From positions 81,387,666 to 81,451,665 of the forward strand of contig CM035807.1 of NCBI GenBank assembly GCA_020466095.1: a DNA stretch of 64,000 nucleotides, written 5' to 3'. Shown here one piece after another: positions 25,801-38,690 of this stretch. Made by a program: the position numbers and the translations under genes. The notes below the pieces were generated by a model. It saw only the letters and a program-made list of their open reading frames with translations. It did not search any database and was not told where the DNA came from. Origin of the DNA: Chlorops oryzae (taxonomy: Eukaryota > Arthropoda > Insecta > Diptera > Chloropidae). Positions within the stretch are counted from its first letter, which is position 1, and each line of letters begins with the position of its first letter.

Positions 25801-26480
25801 CACTTCATTAAACACTATCTACACCCGACGACCCTCGCCATTCGATATTCTGTATCGTTTTAATTCATTTTCGGCTGATGAACGCTCCGCCATTGTTTGT
25901 GCATATGCTTTCAAAATAACTAAGAAAAAAACAAACAACAAAAGAAAAAACACAGCAATTATTGTTCGTGTGTGAGTTTGTATCGCGTGTATGCGTGAGT
26001 GTTTCAACGCCTAACTGTAGACTACATAAAACAATCGATTGCCGTTGTTATTTACATTTCGTGCTGTTGCTTTTGGTAATGCGCGAAAGTAAAAAAGACG
26101 GAAATGATGTAGAAATAATGACATGATACTTTCCCAAAAGGCGAAGAAAAAAATACGAACAACAAAATGGGTGTGTGGTTCCATGTGTCTGCGTTTCGAC
26201 AGTTCTTTACATGTTTCTATTCTTTTTTTTTTTTGCTTTTATTTTTTTAATTTTCGTTTTCGTTTGCGTTTTCTTCGGTTTCTTGAACTATTTTCGGTGG
26301 TTGATTAGTGCCAACGTTCGACCAAATTCGATACGAGGTCAAAAACAATCGATTTTTATATTTTCAGAATATTCTCGCAGCAGGGTTTAAGTTTTTAAGG
26401 GCATTCAAATTAAGGTGAAATTTTGTGTTTTTCATTTCAGTTCGTTTCGTAAAACCTTCCAACAGAGCACTCACAATATG
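22848..26480. other. Non-coding interval
   Basis: No supported gene. A (GT)n-rich run lies at 24258-24300. The open stretch at 24926-25117 (- strand) has no start context or domain I recognise. Confidence 0.5.
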
Positions 26481-26499
26481 GAAGGATATAAGAACTTTT

Positions 26500-26665
26500 A
26501 ATTCCATATTTTATTGAACAAAATAAACTAAATTCGATCAAATGAACCTACAAAGTGACTAGGAAGGCATTCCTTCCCTCGTGGTGCCACATCGGGCCGG
26601 TATGCGGGTGAAGTGTGCCACCCTTGAAGTGGGCAACTACCCTAACCTTACCTAACTAAAACTAA
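26500..26665 (-). repeat. GC-richer dispersed-repeat fragment with a TTAGGTAAGGTTAGG motif
   Basis: On the - strand it reads GTTAGGTAAGGTTAGGGTAG, then a G/C-rich body including GGTGGCACACTTCACCC and GCATACCGGCCCGATG, ending in A/T-rich DNA. The base composition stands out from its surroundings. The TTAGGTTAGG-type block is common in fly dispersed repeats, possibly a retrotransposon 3' end. Class uncertain. Confidence 0.4.
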
Positions 26666-26984
26666 AATAAGCTCCAAAGTCCTAGTGGTTCTTTCTAGTG
26701 TGGTGGTTCCTGGCTGATTCACCGATTACATTATGATTGACTCGAATAGCTTCTCTGAAAGCCTCTGTTTCCCGAAAAAGTGTGGAGCAAAAGTAACACT
26801 GTGACACAATTTTGTGTTCATCTAATGTAAACCAAATTTTTACAACAGTTTGTTAAAGTTCTTGCTAAGTCTAATAGCCTGCAATCTTTGGATTTGTCAG
26901 ATTGGCTCTTGATTATTTTTTAATCGATCTCAAAATGTGCGTCCGAGACTTACGTTGCGCTCTCATCTGTGGCTATGTCTCGTA

Positions 26985-27679
26985 ATGCTATGTTATGTAA
27001 TAATCTAACCCGAAAATATACCCTGGGTTAACATTTAACTCTTGGGTTAGCGCAGAGTTGCATTTGAAATTTTCAGTTACATTTGCTAATACCGAGTACA
27101 AAAACTGGGTAAAAATTTAATACGACACTGGCAGGAAGCTTTCCCGTGCAGAAAATGAGTGGGGAAGGATGCACGTATTTGGATATGTAAATTTTAATCA
27201 CAGGTCGTGGAACGTTTTGTGATGCCGCTTTCACTATTAGCTCCATTAATATTTTTTTGGTCCTGCGGATATTGCAATGGTCTTCTAATATTATTGCTTC
27301 CAATACTCCTTTGGCTTTTTCAGCTTCTTTAAGCATTTCTAATAAAGCAAATTCCATTTTTATTTGCAATTTCTCGATGATGTGGTATATCAGATATACC
27401 TTGCGCATTTTTTATATTTCAAACTCCCAAGCCGGACATTATCGCATGCATGTAATGAAAACAGCGGCCATTTTCTAAAAAACTTCATTAACAGTTAGGG
27501 TTAGTAATGCGAGTAGCCGCAGTATGAATTTTCACCACTTCGGAAGTAGTGCAGAAGTAGTCAACTTTCCGGCTGGGTAATATGACGTTAGTAAACCCTA
27601 ACTCGCTCGAGGCTGATATGAACGCTTTGAGTTAAAGTATCGGGTTAAGAACTTAACCCCTATAGTGAGAACATAGCAT
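26985..27679 (-). mobile_element. DNA-transposon relic with a 111-codon open frame, possibly Harbinger-derived
   Basis: ATGCTATGTT at 26985-26994 is inverted at 27670-27679, and both sides carry GGGTTAA-rich subterminal sequence. Inside, the - strand frame 27408-27073 has MEFALLEMLKEAEKAKGVLE then AIILEDHCNIRRTKKIL. This Leu/Glu-rich then Arg-rich opening resembles the N-terminus of PIF/Harbinger transposases, but the catalytic domain is absent. The family call rests on general resemblance only. Confidence 0.35.
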
Positions 27680-29231
27680 AACCTGTTAAATATTTAATTT
27701 TCTCTCCATGACAACGTTTTAGTCTTAGACTTCGAAAAACTAGTTGTAGTACTAACTTATCCAAAAACAAACAAAAATTGACTCCATCCAGTGGCAAAGT
27801 GCAAAAATCTCTAAAATTTTACGATTTTTTCATCCGGAAAGAGTTTTTTGGATTTTTTTTTTTTACTAACACATAGAAAAAATATAACTGGACAGATCTG
27901 GACCGTTTTGCCACTGCAATTTTCAAAATTTTTTTTATCCGAAATTGGAAGAAAATTGACAAAAAATAACCTTTAAATTTGTTCGAAATTTTTCATCTAT
28001 TAGCCCATTATGATATCACTTTTGAAGCATACCATACAATATTCCGCCTTAGAAACCTTGCGTTGGTCTACTCGAATTGTTATCGTTCCAATCATAATAG
28101 TCCCGCACGTGTCTTTATTTTTTCAAAGCCATTAAACTGTATCTTTTTATATAAAGCTCAATCTTAAGGATATTAGTGGGTACATGATAATACTTGTAAA
28201 TGAGCATTCCTTTCGTTATGAGAACAATAATCTAGGCCCAAATATTTCGTTCAATCAATTTATGCCTTCAATAAAAATTTCCTTATGCTACATATTGAGT
28301 GCTTTGACGGAGTCGATCCGTTAACCCCCCTCCCCCTTTTGGTACTTGTGCTTTATGTACATTATAATGGTTTCTAATCAATAATCTTAATTATTTCATT
28401 TTGTCACACACATTTTGTCCGAATCATTTTGCCGAGAAAGAAAGAATTATGACAAATTTTCTCGCTTACATTTTTTCTATTTATGGCTTTTATCGTTCTG
28501 TCTTTCTCCCTCGCTCTCTTCGTACAATGATGCACACAAATTTTCGTTACACAACATATTATATGTATATTTGATATGTATTTCATATTTTTCGGAAATT
28601 TTCCTATGAAAGTCCAATGCTTTCACGTAACAAAATCTATTTTCATTGATTTCTATTTCCTTTTTATACATACATATTTCCTGCGATTAAATCCCTTGAA
28701 AATGTAATTCTCTTTCGGCATTGTCAATAAAATTTTGTTACTACATATTTCGTTGAAATAAAAACGAAACTCGGCTGACATAACCATTTGAGTAGGAACG
28801 AAGCATTTTCGTTGCAGGTGCGTTTCTCGTTCCACAATTCAATTAAGTAATGTAATTTGAAGCTTTCGAAAAAAATGTTGACTCACAAATTTTGAATAAT
28901 TGAATTAATTTTGAATAAAAATAAAAAAATAAATAAAAACATTGATCGAATTTGATCTTTTGTCGCAGAAAAATGAATTTTAGAATATTTAATGCGATTT
29001 TCAAACAGATGAAATTAGTTTAATATTCAAAGAATTGTTTGCAGTCCTGCTGTAAGGTCGAACCAAAAATATTTGAATTGACAAGGCTTAAATAATAAAG
29101 ACAATTTTTATTTTAAAAATAATTATGACATGCATTATTCAATATTATATATTATATAACGCTTTAAAGCATTGCGCAAGCCCTCAATGACTGAAAAAGC
29201 CGATTCCCGCAGTGTGGGGATTTTTTTAAAA
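27680..29231. other. Non-coding interval with a weak hAT-like inverted repeat
   Basis: CAGTGGCAAA at 27789-27798 is inverted at 27907-27916, about 128 bp apart, like ends of a small hAT-type MITE. The flanking 8-mers do not match, so it is only a hint. No gene. Confidence 0.35.
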
Positions 29232-30796
29232 ATATTCAATTCAATTCAATTCAATTCAATTTATTCAAATCATTGTACATGTAAGACTTAAGTCTCCTAT
29301 TGTACTTCCATAGCATTAAATTAACATCATTAATCCTTAAAATTTAAACTTAATTCTAGCCCTTATCCTAAAACGGTGGTAGTAAAATATTAGTTTAATG
29401 AATTCGAATTTAAATAAAAGTATATGAAAAAGTAGGAAGAGAGTGGAAGAATAGGAAAGTTGAGTAAGAAAGAATTGAATAGAAAGAATAGGATAGATGA
29501 AGATAAATTAATTTATTAATTAAAAAGCCCATTTACTGCCAACTTGAAGTACCTAAAATTAATTTCAGATTTAACATTATTTGGTAATGCATTCCAAATC
29601 TTAACAACACTAACAAAGAACATTCTGGACGTAGACATATAATTAAACTTAGGGACTATGATATTGCATGTGCGAGCAGATTGTGAGAAGACTAGATTTC
29701 TATACAGGTATTGAGGACAATTGGTATAAATTAATTTGTGAAGGAACAGAATGTTGCAAAGATTGAGGTAAGAGGGTAAATTGCGATTTAAAATTTGAGT
29801 GGCAAACACCGAAATATGGTCGTATTTTCTTCTGTTAAACACGAAACGTGCAGAATCATTAATCAGAAGTTGGAGCTTCTTCATAGATTGTGAGTCTAGG
29901 TTTCCATACAAATGCGCTCCATACGTAATAAGAGGTAGAATTAATGTTTTCACTAGTTTCATTTTTATTTCAAGTGGAACAAAATGTGCAGTATTCCATA
30001 GTTTTCTGAGCACATAATAACCTTTTTTGACAGTTTCGTTCACATGTTCAGAACAAGAGAGTCGAGAGCTCACCTTAAAGCCAAGAATCGTGACGCACGA
30101 CTCATAATTCACAGATGTGGTACCAATAATAACATTGGGAATGTTGTCCAAGCTTTGTGAATGATGGGAATTGAGTAAATCTTTAGTTTTAGAAATATTT
30201 AAATTTAGAACATTTATTTGAGCCCACGCTTGAATTGACTGTAAGTCTTCATTCACTCGAAATAGAAGGTCTTCCGAGAGCCCTAGTGGTCTAGACAAAT
30301 AAACTTGAGCATCATCGGCATACAAATTAATTGACACATTCTTACAATTGTACACAATATCATTTATGAAAATGCTGAACAAAACGGGACCCAATATGGA
30401 TCCCTGCGGAACTCCAGAAATGACATTTTTAAGCGCAGAATTTTAATTCCCTACACTAACCATCTGTAACCTTTCGTTAAGGTAGCTTCGTAGCAAGCAC
30501 AGCGCAGTGGAATTGAAAACAAAATAGTGCTTAAGTTTTTGAAGAAGAAAATCATGATTAACAGTATCAAATGCTTTCGAGAAATCAAGTAACACTAAAA
30601 TTGTAAGTTCACCATCTTCTAATATTTTTAAAGTAGCTGTAGATCAACTGTGATGGGATCTGTAGCCAGATTGGTGTTCAGATAAAAGACTGTTTGCGTT
30701 CATGAACTCCACAATTTGTATCGATAGACACTTCTCAAACACTTTCGAAAGCACGGGCAGAATACTTATTGGACGAAAATCCTTTGGTGTTTTTAT
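29232..30796 (-). mobile_element. 5'-truncated non-LTR retrotransposon (CR1/Jockey-like), inactive
   Basis: The - strand reads in one frame through reverse-transcriptase blocks: TPKDFRPISILPVLSKVFEK, then LLSEHQSGYRSHHS, LVLLDFSKAFDTVNHD, VISGVPQGSILGPVLF and the catalytic YADD in INLYADDAQVYLS, to a C-terminal RMFFVSVVKIWNALP block. Two in-frame stops (TGA 30644-30646, TAA 30443-30445) break it. The frame ends at 29516, then an untranslated tail leads to five GAATT-type pentamers at 29235-29262, the 3' terminus. The element begins abruptly within the RT fingers at about 30796, next to an (ATTTATAT)n run, which is typical 5' truncation. Endonuclease and ORF1 are missing. Confidence 0.88.
29516..30442 (-). 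pseudogene. Reverse transcriptase, C-terminal part, with YADD active site
   Basis: The longest uninterrupted piece of the retrotransposon: from just after the TAA at 30443-30445 to the TAA at 29516. It holds RT motifs B (SGVPQGSILGP) and C (YADD), thumb and the C-terminal tail. No ATG starts it; it is the downstream half of a broken ORF2. It is not a host gene. Confidence 0.85.
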
Positions 30797-30830
30797 ATTT
30801 ATATATTATATTTTATATTTATATTAAGTG
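30790..30830. repeat. (ATATTTAT)-like simple repeat at the LINE 5' junction
   Basis: Low-complexity A/T run at the point where the retrotransposon ends. It could be pre-existing target DNA or slippage at integration. Confidence 0.6.
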
Positions 30831-33542
30831 GACTTAGCGCAGAAGGTTCTCCCTTTTGTTCTCAAAAAACTTCCAACAAGAATTCCCGATAACCGTGGAA
30901 TCAACTGACAATTTGAGTGAAATCATTCAATCGGGAGGAAGTCAACGCGTGGACAAATCGGTTTGGGTTCGATTGTTCAGTGGAATGTACATCCGAAAAG
31001 TATGCACCATATTTTTAAATTTTTTAAATTTTAATGATGTTACACCCGGCTGATTGTAATGGGACTAAACATATATTTTCTTGATATAAAACTCTATTTT
31101 TGTCCAATTTTGTAATATATTTACTTTGACATCTGAAACAACAAAAACACTTTCATGAAAAATATCCTTCCACAGGATCATGTATTGGCTTTGGCAAAAT
31201 CGAAAAAATAATTTTATAATTTTCCTTGCGAAATTTTGTATATTTGGGCTTTTGAATTCATCATTCTATCTATATTAATGTCTGAGGTATAGTTTTTTTC
31301 AAAATTGATCTAAAAAAGACAGTTTTTTCAAGGATATTCAAGGACTATAGAAAATAGAGAACCAAAATTCACCGTAAATTAAATGTAATGCATTGCCCTT
31401 AACAGCAAATTTTATATTCGTCCCTAAATGTTATCCTCGATTGAAGAATTTCAAAGAATTTTTTTTTTAAATTTAATTAATTTTTTTTTTGTCACACCAC
31501 AAGAATTTTATGCAAATTAAATTTTCTTCTTATACTTATTCGTGTGTTATCTTTGAAATCATGAAACCTCTAATTAGATTCGTTTCGGACCGGCGTTTAT
31601 TCTCCGCTTATGCTAATCACTTTTTCAATTAATTTTGAATTTGAAGCGATTGTCCGCTTTTTCTTTTATCGTGCATCGCAAACGTTATTAAATGTCGCTT
31701 AAAGGTTGTCGCATTAAATTCCTTCGCTCACTTCCCGGTTGGAACGGTCATCGGCGCTGGACGTTGAACCGGGCAGCTTTAATTTCTCCACTCTCACTAA
31801 TCACCTTGTTGTTTCCCGGTTGCTCTGACGTCTGCCGTCTGTGCTCTGACGTCATTCAATCGCAGATTATGTCGTCACATTAAACGGCCGTGACTGTTTT
31901 TGATATCAGACGATTAGGAATTGCGGTGCAGAGTGTGAGACCATCCTTATGATGGAAAAAAAAAATTATGATTAATTGAATTTTCGCACAAGAAATTCGA
32001 TCGAGCATTTTTTCATCCATCCCCACCATTGAAATGCTTCAAGTGCACAAGCTTCGGCTTCTGAAAGCTAATTTTTGTGGTGCCTCCATTGAGTGTTCTT
32101 GCGAAAACACGTATAGATTCCTTTTTTATGATTAATGATTGTTAAATTTGTTCGAAGGTAGAGTGCGAGAACATTTCGCACACCATAAAATGACACTGCG
32201 ATTGCGCTTCAAAAGTGACACAACTCAAACTGTATATTGTCGTCAGGCGTAACGGGTCGGGGGGCAGTATTTCCAAAATGTTTCTAACATTTCTGAACTT
32301 TATACTGCAACGTCCATGCCAAATTCTATTGCTCTAGGGCAAGTTCTTAAATCTTTGGCCACACGATGTATGAAAGGGTCTCACTGTACGGTACACCCTT
32401 TTGTGCGAGGATATATTGCGTTTGTGAGGTTGTGTGTAGCACCAGATCAATTCGAGATAGTCCATGCACAGTGTATATAGAAATGATCAGCGTCTCTAGT
32501 TTCGATTTAGCCATGTCCGTCCGTTTTTCTGTGAGCAGTTTTCTGATCGAAAGAGTTCAGGTACCTTAACGAAATCTGTATACACACACTGAGGGAGACA
32601 TGAGCAAAAACAAGTTCAGAGAATGGACTTCATCGGACCATTTTTAGGATTATCACGAGCACTAGGTTCTGTCTCAAAAATCGCAAAACAAAGCGTTGGA
32701 ATTTGAGTTTACATTTTAGTCTCCTCTATGGTCGTGAAAATCTCCATAATACTTTGTCTTAATGATCCTGGTCTTGGGCCATTTAAGAAAAAATATTCGA
32801 ACATACCTACTATTTGGATATGCGTTTATTTTTGTCGGGTACATAATGATTTGTCAGACTGGCTGGACAACTACACGATTCCTTGTTTTTATGTCGCGTA
32901 TGAAACAGTGGAGTATTAAATGAGTTTATTTAATTAAAACTTCTTTTTTGTATGACTTGTATTGAATGGCGTAATGATGAAGGGGGCTTTTTTTTAGTTT
33001 AAATTTCTAGCGTTCATTCTCTCTGTCAACTCGGCCGCGAAAGTCCGCGTCGTTCTGCCGAAAGAATCGGTGCAGATTAGTAAAGTATAAAAAGTATAAG
33101 TTAATTTGTATTTTCCTGGCACCGGTCAATAATCGAGTCCTTTATAAGGATACTTCGAAATAGATCCAACGAAACAGATACATTTTGTAAATGCAATTAT
33201 GCTTATACTAAGGAAAATTTGATATCTGTAGACATTTTATCCATCTTAAAAAGGAGCAGGGCCCCCCTTCCCCCAACGAATACGCCCTTCCTTGTGTTGC
33301 AATGATTTTACTAAAATCTGGCTTCATTCGAACTGAAAACCCGTTATACAAATGGGGCGTAAAAATAAACAAACTATTGTTTTACTTAATTAATCGCACA
33401 TGGCAGACGATTTTCATTAAAAGTGTGATTAAGCATTTTAATTGAAATTTATTAAAGCGTTTTATGTTGTATGTGTGCGATTAAAATGTTCATAGTAAGA
33501 AGAACGTATGGCAAAGGTATTAGAACGAGAGAAACAGAGATA

Positions 33543-33570
33543 GAGAGAGAGAGAGAGAGAGAGCGAGAGA
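33543..33570. repeat. (GA)n microsatellite
   Basis: About 14 GA dinucleotides with one GC interruption. Confidence 0.9.
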
Positions 33571-34618
33571 AACCACTAACGAGTGGGATAGCTGAAGTCC
33601 TTCCGCAAGTGTGGCTTCAGTATTACCTTGATTGACCATCGTCCAAATACGCTCGGTCAAAAAAAAAACTTAATGGAGCCAATTACTCAAAGGAAATGCG
33701 TTTATTAAAAGCCATGGTATTGTATTGCTCATTACTGAATTAAAAACTCATCTCATCATAAAGGACTTTAATGGCAAAAATAAATAAACAAAGAAAATTT
33801 TTTAGTAATTGATGAAAAATGTTTAAAATAACAAAAAGCTTCAACACAATTAAAATTAATGCCACTTAAACGAAATGATTTTATAATCACATAAAATCGA
33901 AAAGGGGGGGATAGGGAGGAAACATGGCGTTTTATGTCCACCGTCTGTAAAATGTCATTAATTTTCCACGAATGCTTTGGCACAATATTACTTCGGCATG
34001 GATAATTCGGATCATTTTGCATCATAAATTAATCGAAGTTCGGAAATAATTCTAATTGGGAAATCAAATGGGATTTGCCTGGAATGAGAGATCAGGACAT
34101 TGTCATGTCAATTAGCGAATAATGGGCCAATACAAATTCGCCTTTGAATGGGGAAAATTTCAGTGAATCGCATCTCGCGTCTCTTTAAAAATTCAATCTA
34201 AAAATAATCTCTGTTTTATTTTTACGATCTTCTTAACTAGGCCAAAGATGTTATTTTTAAAAGTAGGTATTACTTTATTTACTTATTTTTTTGTTGTTGT
34301 TGTTTTTGTTGAATGGCAAACACTCTGTGGCGGAAAATGATTTATGAAAATTGAATTTATTATGCAATTTCTTCGTTTCAGATTTTATGGTCTTATGCAT
34401 GCATATTCTTTAAGGTTATTGCTGGCGTTGGAAAATCTTTTTCTTTCGTTTTTTTTTTTGTTAACCATTTTAAAAGTATTTTTCTTTTATGGTCTCCCAT
34501 TCCTCCGATCTCACAATAACTCAAAGCACGGCTCGACGTTAAAACATTTGATGACTTGAAGCACTAAATCAGACATTTTATAACTTCGCATGCCATTTGA
34601 CAGACAAATGGAGATGAT

Positions 34619-34652
34619 GATGTGTGTGTGTGTGTGTGTGTGTATGCGTGTG
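34619..34652. repeat. (TG)n microsatellite
   Basis: About 12 uninterrupted TG dinucleotides followed by imperfect TG units. Confidence 0.9.
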
Positions 34653-35924
34653 CTGATTCCTCAAACATGCATGCATTTTTATGTATGAAAATGCATTCAT
34701 ACGTGCAAATATCCATGCAGAGGTACGTTGTAAATTGTGCTCATTGCGGCACCTGCTTGCAATATAATGAGATAGATTTTTGTGCCTATTTTTCGGGATT
34801 TCTTCAAAGTCATTAGCAGGTCCGTCAAGATAGAATATTGTAGAGATTCGGTTTCGCAAGTAATAACGATGAATGAAACAAATTATGGGTCAATTTCAAG
34901 GTCTGACAAAAAGATACATGATATCCAGTGCTGAAGAGAGATAGAAGTAAAAGAGGTTATATCCCCGGATTTAATGCCCATCAAGGGTTGCACAATACTC
35001 AACGAATTCCAGTTACATTCAAAGCAGACTAGTGATTATTCATTAAGTCCTTTTTTCGGGAATGGCTGGAACCATACTGTTTACTTCAGATGTTTTACAA
35101 TGGGTTCGGTTTTTTGGTGTCTTGAATCCTTTTCTTTATTTTGCTCTTAACACCCAATTGAAGATCGGGCCCGACACTCCTCTTTACCGGCAAGGCGAGA
35201 TCTTTTGATATTGATGTGGACTCTAAAGACTATTGAGAAGGTATGAAAACCAATTTTTTTGAGAACGCCCACTTTTCGTTCTTATGAAAACTGTTCAAAA
35301 AAATTTACTCAATTTAGACCAAATTTTGAATTTTACAAGGTTTTTTTTTACATTTAAATTGCCAAGAAACTAAGAAGCTGGACACTAAGCGATCCGCCCG
35401 TAAAAAGTTATTTCATCCCAAAAATTTCAGGCCATTGAAATAATCTGTTTGCATCTATCTGTCTTGAACAGTCTGGGCAGTTCGATTCTTTTTTTTTGTC
35501 AATATTTTCCGAAGAATTAAAAAAAAGAAATTCCAATAAGTTTCGTTCCTTCAAAATTAGTTTTGATTGTCACGGATTCTAATCGTTAAGCTAATCTTAG
35601 GCCACAATATAGATTGAGACGCCATCGTTAAGGGCTTTTGTAAGATCAAAACCTAAACTAAACTAAAGCCTCAGACCACTTATCTATTCAGTAAATGCAC
35701 GTAACAGACCGACGGATGTGGCTGAAATGAATTACGATTGGTGTCTAATCATACATATTTACAAGAGCAACTCATGTAAGCTTACTAATCAGTCAAATTG
35801 GTGCTTCAGATTATCTCGAGAGTTATTCAAAGAAATTCCTACAAAAGCAATTAAATGTGACACCTATAAACTTGAAGCATTTTTTTCATTAATAACGCAA
35901 TTTCATTCTTTTCAACAATAATTA

Positions 35925-36050
35925 CACTGTGACAGTCCAAAAATCGGACTGACCTGAATCAAACGGTTTCCCCCTATGTCGGCCACGGGGAATCGAACTG
36001 CATCATTAGTTTTTTGAGCTACAGTTTCGATTTCATACAAAATATTTTTT
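35925..36050 (-). mobile_element. Possible tRNA-derived SINE fragment
   Basis: On the - strand AGTTCGATTCCCC (36000-35988) matches a pol III B box, and CTGTAGCTC (36024-36016) upstream resembles an A box. The bases after the B box, CGTGGCC, look like a tRNA T arm running on. A hairpin GGTCAGTCCG/CGGACTGTC-like segment lies in the body. The A-B spacing is short for a tRNA gene and no acceptor stem pairs, so this is a SINE-like remnant at best. Confidence 0.3.
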
Positions 36051-36365
36051 TGAAGTTTTTTACTCACATATTTTTTGAAACGCAATTATCGGTCGGTCAT
36101 ATATTTGACCCCTTTAGGGGCACTCTGTGGCTTGTTAGGACGGTGGGGGGTATTACTTTTGTATGGGAACCCCCTTAAGGAGAGGAGATAGGGGGCAGGT
36201 TTGTTGGGAGAAATTGTTGGGGATAAAAAAAAATTGGGTATTGGTACTAAATTTAACCCTCTAGGAGCTACTCTGCTTAGAGTAGCGTCAAAAATTGGGA
36301 AAAAAAATCAAAAATAAAATTTTTTATATGACTCTGTGCGTGACTTTTTTGTTCATCAAATAACC

Positions 36366-36584
36366 TTAACCCTTAGATAGGCGCATGGGGTCAGGGCCAG
36401 TTGAAATTGAAAAAACAAAAAAATGTTTTACGTTCTATTTAGCTTCCCCAAATCCCGCGGGGTACGCAAATTAGTCGCGTCCAGAACGTCAAAATGAAAG
36501 AACTTTATTACTTACTTTAAAATACACTCAAGACCCAATGCGCCTAATTGGGCGATCTTTTAAATGCGCCTAATTAAGGGTTAA
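36366..36584. mobile_element. TTAA-flanked MITE with CCCTTA..TAGGCGCAT ends
   Basis: A 211-bp element (36370-36580) lies between TTAA and TTAA. The left end CCCTTAGATAGGCGCAT pairs with the inverted right end CCCTTAATTAGGCGCAT. The right end has a second inverted copy, CCAATTAGGCGCATTGGGTC, a few bases in, so the subterminal repeat is doubled on one side only. TTAA plus CCC start fits the piggyBac superfamily; the sequence differs from the 19-kb element. Confidence 0.8.
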
Positions 36585-38690
36585 AAGAAGTATTTTATGG
36601 AATCGTTAATACATGTTCAACGAATTATGATACTGGAAATAAGTTTAAAAAAAAGTCATCACCCTAGTGTACACAATCGGTTATATGGGATTTTTCGTAT
36701 AAAAAATAAAAAGAAATATTTAAAAAAATTCCGTTAAAAAAAAATCTTTTAATAAAAATGAACGTGTCGTGGTAGAGTTTAAAATAATTTCCCAAGAAAT
36801 TTAATTTTTTTCACAAACATATCTCAGCAATCAACAATGCTAAATGGGCATCAGTTTGTATATTCTTGCATACATATCGTTATTGTACATATTTGGTAAA
36901 CGTATTTACAAGGTCCCTCTCTTTTTTTTTTTAAACATAAAAACGTTTTAATTTTTTCCCCCATTAGCATCTCTGAATATGGTAAAATGAAATTTAAATT
37001 TCAGCACGTTATTTTTATCATTTCTGATGGAGATTTTCGTTTTGAAAGTAGGTTACACATTTCATTTGTGTATCGCTTCTTGTTTGTTCCGCGTTTTGGC
37101 ACATGTAATCGTTTTAATTGTGCTAAAATAATCTCCATGCCTCATCGTTCGGGCATCATCATTCGCATCAATTTAAGCAATCTCATCGGAATGTCATAAC
37201 CGCGAATTCAGGTAAATAAACGCTTTCGATATAAGGCAATCGTTTTTAATGCTCATCGACTGAGTGCTTTCGAAACGCATTAAAATATCGCGTTTAAGTA
37301 ATCGAATTGGTTTGTTGATAGTCCATTTCCTGATTGCAAAAGAAAAGCATAAAACATTTTCAGTGATTTCCCAAAAGTGATCGATTTTAATTGAACTTAA
37401 ATTGATGCGCTGATTAAGTGACATCATTTAATCCGACAGCCGAAAAAAATAAAATAATTCGTAATTCACTATCATTCATTTATTGAGCATTATTTATCGC
37501 GTCCATTGATTTATTGCTTTTTAACAGAATAACGCCATCAATAGTTCAATGGCCTTTTTTGATTTTGCTTTTAGTGTTGATAAATGCTTGTCATACCGTG
37601 AGTCAATCAATAATAATTATTTATGTGCAATGTATAGTATGAAGAGGTGTATTGTTTTTCATAGATGTGAAATTATCTATGACAAAATGAGTCTCTGGAC
37701 CACGTTTGCACGTGGGAGATATTTCATTGCAATACATATCGTAAAATGGGAACGAAAATCACTATCCAGGCATGAGGAGCTTTCGGTATTTGGGGCCCTC
37801 TTTCCTATGTCTCTTTCAAGACGCTACAACGAAATCAATCAATCAATCAAAACTTAAGTCAATTCGAAAAGATTTTTCTTTCGTTTTTTTTACAGCCATG
37901 CATATGTATACATTTTTGAAGTGTAGTTAAGTGGTTTTCACCTCGACATTTCAGAATAAAGTGGAGAAAAAATAAAATTAATTAAAAAAGCACTTTGATT
38001 CGATCATTCCCCAAGAATAAAGCGAACAAAGCAATTAGAAAACACGAAAGTAGCACAAAAATCTTTCGAAAAGGGTCAATCCGATAAGCTAATTTAACTC
38101 TGATTTTTATAGGTGATTTTATATTTAATATTTTTATATTTTTGTACCGAAAATATTGCTTTATTTTTAATTTCATTTTTTTTATTTTTCAATTGTTCGT
38201 GTTGCGCACTCCGAAATTACTGCCAATACCCTTTTAGAAACCTCATTTCTCTGAAGTGTATATGAGTTTTTTTCTTCTCTTTTTCCATTATTTTTTTATT
38301 AAATTTATTTATTTCTGCTTATTTCATTTCTCTTCTCGAAATTCGTACCTCCTCGCATTTATTTCGCACACACAACAGCCTCCGTGCGTTGAACTTCTTT
38401 CGCCCATGCTCCGTTGAAGTGTTAAAAGATTTCTGCCTTTTCTATATTTTTCACGTCAGAGTTATGAACGATTTTTTAAAAAATTCCTTAACAAAAAGAG
38501 AATTGCACATGTTTCTTCGGTTAGGGACTTAATTTCTTAAACAAACGAAAAATAAAAAAACACTCAATATGTTATTGTGTGCGTGTGTTCCGTCCGTCTT
38601 GCTACACTCAGCTTCACAAGAAGGAACATATTTTTAGAACTAAGGAGATTTTGTAACAGCTTAAACTAATACTCACAGATAAGAAGGTGC
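36585..38690. other. Non-coding interval
   Basis: A/T-rich with no supported gene or clear repeat. Confidence 0.5.

Larger units (their letters stand above)
30831..35924. other. Non-coding interval
   Basis: No supported gene. Includes a (GA)n microsatellite at 33543-33570 and a (TG)n microsatellite at 34619-34652. Open frames have no recognisable domains. Confidence 0.5.

Noticed and set aside
27789..27916. Small hAT MITE with CAGTGGCAAA ends
   Set aside because: Ends match for only 10 bp and the flanking 8-mers show no duplication, so it is noted only as a hint.
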